Assembly (NCBI RefSeq): GCF_046630445.1
Contig: NC_092341.1
Location: 220,966,001-221,030,000, forward strand
Length of the DNA stretch: 64,000 bases
Origin: Rutidosis leptorrhynchoides
Taxonomy: Eukaryota; Streptophyta; Magnoliopsida; Asterales; Asteraceae
Reading direction: 5' to 3'
In this document: piece after piece, positions 58,168 through 64,000 of the stretch
How the letters are laid out: every line of letters starts with the position of its first letter
Numbering within the stretch: the stretch's first letter is position 1
Program-made: the position numbers and the translations under genes
Notes under the pieces: generated by a model
What the model was told of the DNA's origin: nothing
Database searches by the model: none
What the model saw: the letters and a program-made list of their open reading frames with translations, nothing else

Positions 58168-61100
58168 TGTAGTGACCCGAACTTTTCCATGTTTATATAT
58201 ATTAATTGAGATTGATATTTACATGATTAAATGTTTCCAACATCTTAAGCAATCAAACTTGTTAAGACTTGATTAATTGAAATAGGTTTCATATAGACAA
58301 TTGACCACCCAAGTTGATCGGTGATTCACGAACGTTAAAACTTGTAAAAACTATATGATGACATATATATGGATATATATATATATATATAGTTAACATG
58401 ATACTATGATAAGAAAACATATCATAAAGTATATTAACAATGAACTACATATGTAAAAACAAGACTACTAACTTAATGATTTTTAAACGAGACATATATG
58501 TAACGATTATCGTTGTAAAGACATTTAATGTATATATATCATATTAAGAGATATTCATACATGATAATATCATGATAATATAATAATTTAAAATCTCATT
58601 TGATATTATAAACATTGGGTTAACAACATTTAACAAGATCGTTAACCTAAAGGTTTCAAAACAACACTTACATGTAACGACTAACGATGACTTAACGACT
58701 CAGTTAAAATGTATATACATGTAGTGTTTTAATATGTATTTATACACTTTTGAAAGACTTCAATACACTTATCAAAATACTTCTACTTAACAAAAATGCA
58801 TACAATTACATCCTCGTTCAGTTTCATCAACAATTCTACTCGTATGCACCCGTATTCGTACTCGTACAATACACAGCTTTTAGATGTATGTACTATTGGT
58901 ATATACACTCCAATGATCAGCTCTTAGCAGCCCATGTGAGTCACCTAACACATGTGGGAACCATCATTTGGCAACTAGCATGAAATATCTCATAAAATTA
59001 CAAAAATATGAGTAATCATTCATGACTTATTTACATGAAAACAAAATTACATATCCTTTATATCTAATCCATACACCAACGACCAAAAACACCTACAAAC
59101 ACTTTCATTCTTCAATTTTCTTCATCTAATTGATCTCTCTCAAGTTCTATCTTCAAGTTCTAAGTGTTCTTCATAAATTCCAAAAGTTCTAGTTTCATAA
59201 AATCAAGAATACTTTCAAGTTTGCTAGCTCACTTTCAATCTTGTAAGGTGATCATCCAACCTCAAGAAATCTTTGTTTCTTACAGTAGGTTATCATTCTA
59301 ATACAAGGTAATAATCATATTCAAACTTTGGTTCAATGTCTATAACTATAACAATCTTATTTCAAGTGATGATCTTACTTGAACTTGTTTTCGTGTCATG
59401 ATTCTGCTTCAAGAACTTCGAGCCATCCAAGGATCCATTGAAGCTAGATCCATTTTTCTCTTTTCCAGTAGGTTTATCCAAGGAACTTAAGGTAGTAATG
59501 ATGTTCATAACATCATTCGATTCATACATATAAAACTATCTTATTCGAAGGTTTAAACTTGTAATCACTAGAACATAGTTTAGTTAATTCTAAACTTGTT
59601 CGCAAACAAAAGTTAATCCCTCTAACTTGACTTTTAAAATCAACTAAACACATGTTCTATATCTATATGATATGCTAACTTAATGATTTAAAACCTGGAA
59701 ACACGAAAAACACCGTAAAATCGGATTTACGCCGTCGTAGTAACACCGCGGGCTGTTTTGGGTTAGTTAATTAAAAATTATGATAAACTTTGATTTAAAA
59801 GTTGTTATTCTGAGAAAATGATTTTTATTATGAACATGAAACTATATCCAAAAATTATGGTTAAACTCAAAGTGGAAGTATGTTTTCTAAAATGGTCATC
59901 TAGACGTCGTTCTTTCGACTGAAATGACTACCTTTACAAAAACGACTTGTAACTTATTTTTCCGACTATAAACCTATAATTTTTCTGTTTAGATTCATAA
60001 AATAGAGTTCAATATGAAACCATAGCAATTTGATTCACTCAAAACGGATTTAAAATGAAGAAGTTATGGGTAAAACAAGATTGGATAATTTTTCTCATTT
60101 TAGCTACGTGAAAATTGGTAACAAATCTATTCCAACCATAACTTAATTAACTTGTATTGTATATTATGTAATCTTGAGATACCATAGACACGTATACAAT
60201 GTTTCGACCTATCATGTCGACACATCTATATATATTTCGGAACAACCATAGACACTCTATATGTGAATGTTGGAGTTAGCTATACAGGGTTGAGGTTGAT
60301 TCCAAAATATATATAGTTTGAGTTGTGATCAATACTGAGATACGTATACACTGGGTCGTGGATTGATTCAAGATAATATTTATCGATTTATTTCTGTACA
60401 TCTAACTGTGGACAACTAGTTATAGGTTACTAACGAGGACAGCTGACTTAATAAACTTAAAACATCAAAATATATTAAAAGTGTTGTAAATATATTTTGA
60501 ACATACTTTAATATATATGTATATATTGTTATAGGTTCGTGAATCAACAGTGGCCAAGTCTTACTTCCCGACGAAGTAAAAATCTGTGAAAGTGAGTTAT
60601 AGTCCCACTTTTAAAATCTAATATTTTTGGGATGAGAATACATGCAGGTTTTATAAATGATTTACAAAATAGACACAAGTACGTGAAACTACATTCTATG
60701 GTTGAATTATCGAAATCGAATATGCCCCTTTTTATTAAGTCTGGTAATCTAAGAATTAGGGAACAGACACCCTAATTGACGCGAATCCTAAAGATAGATC
60801 TATTGGGCCTAACAAACCCCATCCAAAGTACCGGATGCTTTAGTACTTCGAAATTTATATCATATCCGAAGGGTGTCCCGGAATGATGGGGATATTCTTA
60901 TATATGCATCTTGTTATTGTCGGTTACCAGGTGTTCACCATATGAATGATTTTTATCTCTATGTATGGGATGTGTATTGAAATATGAAATCTTGTGGTCT
61001 ATTGTTACGATTTGATATATATAGGTTAAACCTATAACTCACCAACATTTTTGTTGACGTTTAAAGCATGTTTATTCTCAGGTGAATATTAAGAGCTTCC

Positions 61101-61425
61101 GCTGTTGCATACTAAAATAAGGACAAGATTTGGAGTCCATGTTTGTATGATATTGTGTAAAAACTGCATTCAAGAAACTGATTTCGATGTAACATATTTG
61201 TATTGTAAACCATTATGTAATGGTCGTGTGTAAACAGGATATTTTAGATTATCATTATTTGATAATCTACGTAAAGCTTATTAAACCTTTATTTATGAAA
61301 TAAAGGTTATGGTTTGTTTTAAAAATGAATGCAGTCTTTGAAAAACGTCTCATATAGAGGTCAAAACCTCGCAACGAAATCAATTAATATGGAACGTTTT
61401 TAATCAATAAGAACGGGACATTTCA
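58168..61425 (+). mobile_element. 3' LTR of the Tekay element
   Basis: 3,258 bp, nearly identical to the 5' LTR. Visible differences include C for A at 58250, two extra AT bases near 58380, and single changes near 59253, 59460, 59518, 59635, 59721 and 59987. Followed by the target duplication CGGAT. Confidence 0.95.
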
Positions 61426-61430
61426 CGGAT

Positions 61431-61811
61431 GAGGAGATGGATGAAGCAGATGACATTAGGGATGTCATTAGGGATAGTTATACTGATGTTTATCAGCATA
61501 TAGATGAGGTGGGAATGAATAACCAGGATAGGCATCGTCAGTATGAGCAGTGGAGAGCCGCGGATTTGTACGAGCAATCCAGGCATATCCAACATGATAG
61601 GTGACAAGTTCATCAGCACCAAATCATGAGCCAGCTATCATATCAGGTACCACAAAACTACATCCTGACTCGACCTGCTTTTTATCCACCACATCAGCCT
61701 GACATTCGACCGCCCTTTAACCTGTACGACCCCAACCAAGCCTATCAGGACACCTATCACCAGCCATGGAACCCGAGCGATGACATGAACTGGAATCCAT
61801 ATCCAGATTGA
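61431..61811 (+). pseudogene. Env-position gene of the Athila element, 3' part
   Basis: Continues exon 2 of the gene broken at 48298, in the same frame: an acidic stretch (DEEMDEADDIRDVI) and a Gln/Arg-rich part, a TGA near 61603, then MSQLSYQVPQNY and a Pro/Tyr/Gln-rich tail ending DDMNWNPYPD. The minus-strand element has the same tail (6432-6617). With exon 1 and the 5' part of exon 2 the protein would be about 520 residues. Confidence 0.7.
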
Positions 61812-63894
61812 TACAGTTCCATTGGTGATTTCTTATTTTTTTATCTATTATTGTTTAAACATATAATATTTTGATATTTTTATGTAATTTTTAACATTTT
61901 TTTATTATTGTGTTACTAATATTTCATATTTATAATTTGAAAGTGGGATATTATGTCCCATTTTAAATTACCATGCATGTTTATATTTGTATTGTATGTA
62001 TATTGTGAATTGTACACAACAGGGTAAAACAGCGCACTTTCAAAGACTGGCATTAAGTTCAGCAAAAGCAACTAATTTTGACGACAATATGCAAAATAAA
62101 TGTGATATAACAACTGCAGGAATGAACAAATGATGTGCACCATTTATCATTCAAACAAACAACAATATGTTTGGAAACTATGGTAAAATTTAATCAATTT
62201 TCTACGCTAATCACCCTCAATAATTTAAATTGTTACTGATTTCTTGCAAATGAGGGCATTGCAAGATCTTAAGTGTGGGAAGGGATTAAATTTTTTCGAA
62301 TTTTAAACATTTGACTTATACACTTGGTTTAATAGCCACCATTAACTTTTACTAGTAACGCAGTAGTTGTATTAGAATCTAGTGCTCTCTGATAATAAAG
62401 AACAGCCCTAATCTTATATACTGACTACCCACTTCTAGTGTAAATTTTTAAAAAAAATTCAACTAAATGAACTCAAAATCATGTTTATACATATTTATGA
62501 ACGATAAAACTAAGTGTTAACACCGAAATTATTGTTATCTCGGAAAGGACATAAATTGAGAAACAACCCAAAACGCTTGAATTCATTTAAAATGGAATAG
62601 AAGATAATAAAAAGGCAAAGAAAGAAAAATAAAAGCCAAGTGTGGGAAAAATTTACCAAGTTATTTAAAACATATATCACATATTTTTGTGCAAATAATT
62701 GAAGATACTTTTGTTTTGGACGATATTAATCAGTTTTACCCAGTTTATTGTAATATAAATGGAATTTAAAAGGAAGTAAAGTCTTCCGAGAAAAAGACAC
62801 GCGCTTCTTGATTTAGGTCAGGAAGTTGTCGTCCAGACCAGTTGTAGAGTCTACAAAAAACCTTGAAAAGTTTTCTCGAAAATTAGCTGGAAATCTATGG
62901 ACCTCAGCATCAAACAGGGTCGCCAAGTGGTCATACTTATCCTAACCATGAGAGGATCTGTCTCGTACAATGGGGGGCACCGTGCAAATTAGCTTATAAG
63001 ACTAATGAATCAGATCTCCAGAAAGGATAATCTCCTTAAAGATTAAAAATCAGCTTTTAAGCCTGATATTACTCAATCCTTGAGATTGACTTTAAAGATT
63101 GAGAATTACAAACTCATCGAATTCGATGATATCTAAATTCGAGCTTGAACGAGAAAATATTTTGATCAAAATTAAAACCGATTTATTTTCTAAAAACCTA
63201 TTTTCAATGCGTTCATTACCATTGAACGTAAAATCCTAGGAATTCACCTGGAATTCATTAGGTCACCTGAACCAAATCGGGTGTCAACCGTAAGAACGGT
63301 GGTTGCATAGCATGGTCGAAGACAGGACCTTTTGCCAGACCAAAAAACTATAGGGTGATCTTTACTATTGCTCCTACAAAGGATAGTAATTGCATCCGAC
63401 ACGTTGTGGACCATGAACATCTGCATGTCATTAGACATTACCTTAACAGTTATTTGTTCAACGCTTTCTTTTACAACCGAACGGTAGTTTACCGAAAGGT
63501 AATATACGGAGCAAGTATACTGGACGTGTTGCTTTTCAAATATAAGGTTAGCAAGTGGGTGACACAAAACCGCAAGTTTTGAGCTAAAATTTTAAAATAT
63601 GAAACCCACACAACCCACAAAAATATTTTGCAAACACCGGTGAAGGGTTATTTCGAAAAACTTATCTAGGGTAAAAGCTAGATTGAATTTTCAAAAGATC
63701 AAATATTTTCATAAAAATCCAATTTTCTAAAGGATCTAAATTTTTATAGTCATGTGGGACTATAAACCACAACGTTACTATCATTGTTCATACCTCCGTA
63801 AAAAAATCACTGATGTACAAAGTGTGAAGAATAAAGAAGTGATTCTAGTAAAGTTATATTCAAGTTCTATATTGCTTGAGGACAAGCAACGCTC
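61812..63894 (+). mobile_element. 3' non-coding region of the Athila element
   Basis: About 2.1 kb, collinear with 4338-6431 of the minus-strand element (including GCACCGTGCAAATTAGCTTA near 62988). No ORF shared by both copies. Contains one ACTAAGT...CCGAAATT motif (62509-62530) and purine tracts at 62271 and 62639. Confidence 0.8.
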
Positions 63895-63909
63895 AAGTGA
63901 GGGAATATT
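63895..63909 (+). other. Polypurine tract of the plus-strand Athila element
   Basis: AAGTGAGGGAATATT, directly before TGATAATGC of the 3' LTR. One change from the minus-strand copy (AAGTGTGGG). Confidence 0.75.
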
Positions 63910-64000
63910 TGATAATGCTAAAAACAAACATATATTTCATAGCATTATCCTTCAAGAAAGACAATCTTTTAGTTGCAATTGTTCTATTTACAAGTGATAT
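63910..64000 (+). mobile_element. Start of the 3' LTR of the plus-strand Athila element
   Basis: The first 91 bases match 33904 onward (TGATAATGCTAAAAAC, CAAGAAAGACAATCTTTTAG). The rest lies outside the window. Confidence 0.88.

Larger units (their letters stand above)
48294..61430 (+). mobile_element. Complete young Tekay-type chromovirus carrying an F-box gene
   Basis: LTRs 48299-51553 and 58168-61425. Target duplication CGGAT at 48294-48298 and 61426-61430. PBS of initiator-Met type. The internal region holds an acidic ORF, an F-box ORF, then gag-pol with a C-terminal chromodomain. LTRs differ by about seven substitutions and one AT-length change over 3.25 kb by eye, so the insertion is recent. 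It lies in the env-position gene of the plus-strand Athila element, same orientation. Its only obvious coding defect is a TAA before the chromodomain. Confidence 0.96.

Overview
This window looks like repeat-rich intergenic DNA from a plant nuclear genome: AT-rich, with almost all coding potential belonging to plant LTR-retrotransposon lineages (Athila, Tat-like and chromodomain Tekay-type Ty3/gypsy, and a probable Copia). The lineages and the At1g67623-like F-box gene point to a large-genome eudicot. Asteraceae is possible but cannot be proved from the sequence. No rRNA, tRNA or CRISPR was seen; the tRNA-like strings are primer-binding sites (PBS).

Layout. 1-1994: PBS and 5' LTR of a minus-strand Athila-type element that runs off the left edge. 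1995-15399: 3' end and 3' LTR of a Tat-like element, split by a complete but internally deleted minus-strand Athila element (2347-14222, TSD ATGAC) and by a hAT-like element (14353-15191, TSD AAGGTAAT). 15400-21073: remains of a minus-strand Copia-like element (PBS and LTR at 20646-21073), split by a solo LTR of the Tekay family (15774-19101, TSD AATCC). 21074-29092: the least transposon-dense part, with a solo LTR (22849-24705, TSD ATACA), a decayed minus-strand exon candidate near 25.9 kb, a short hAT-like MITE (26932-27199, TSD GATTGTTA) and the one plausible independent host gene (27948-28556). 29093-32121: a third solo LTR (TSD TGATC). About 32.45-33.90 kb: 5' LTR end, PBS and gag of a second Tat-like element. 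33904-64000: a plus-strand Athila element running off the right edge. It has a ~3 kb LTR carrying a hAT-like insertion, a decayed gag-pol, a small zinc-knuckle ORF and a spliced env-position gene. A young complete Tekay element (48299-61425, TSD CGGAT) interrupts that last gene and itself carries an F-box gene between PBS and gag.

Main observations. (1) Every Athila promoter region has two copies of the palindrome CATGCGATCGCATG whose starts are exactly 32 bp apart, 8 pairs out of 8, with unrelated spacer sequence. In the LTRs the pair lies about 23 bp upstream of a TATA box. The same module recurs upstream of the spliced env-position gene, and a weaker version sits in the leader before gag. 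(2) The Tekay element carries a sense-oriented F-box ORF and an acidic ORF in its 5' internal region. (3) The plus-strand Athila has a second retropepsin domain after integrase. (4) Both Athila elements keep a two-exon env-position gene with matching splice sites and intron lengths (636 and 638 bp). (5) Five copies of ACTAGGT-N(6-7)-CCGAAATT lie in the non-coding DNA of each Athila element.

The coding regions of both Athila elements are broken by stops, frameshifts or deletions. The Tekay polyprotein has one in-frame stop before its chromodomain, and its LTRs are almost identical, so it is the youngest insertion. All statements are from reading the sequence; no alignment or database search was run.
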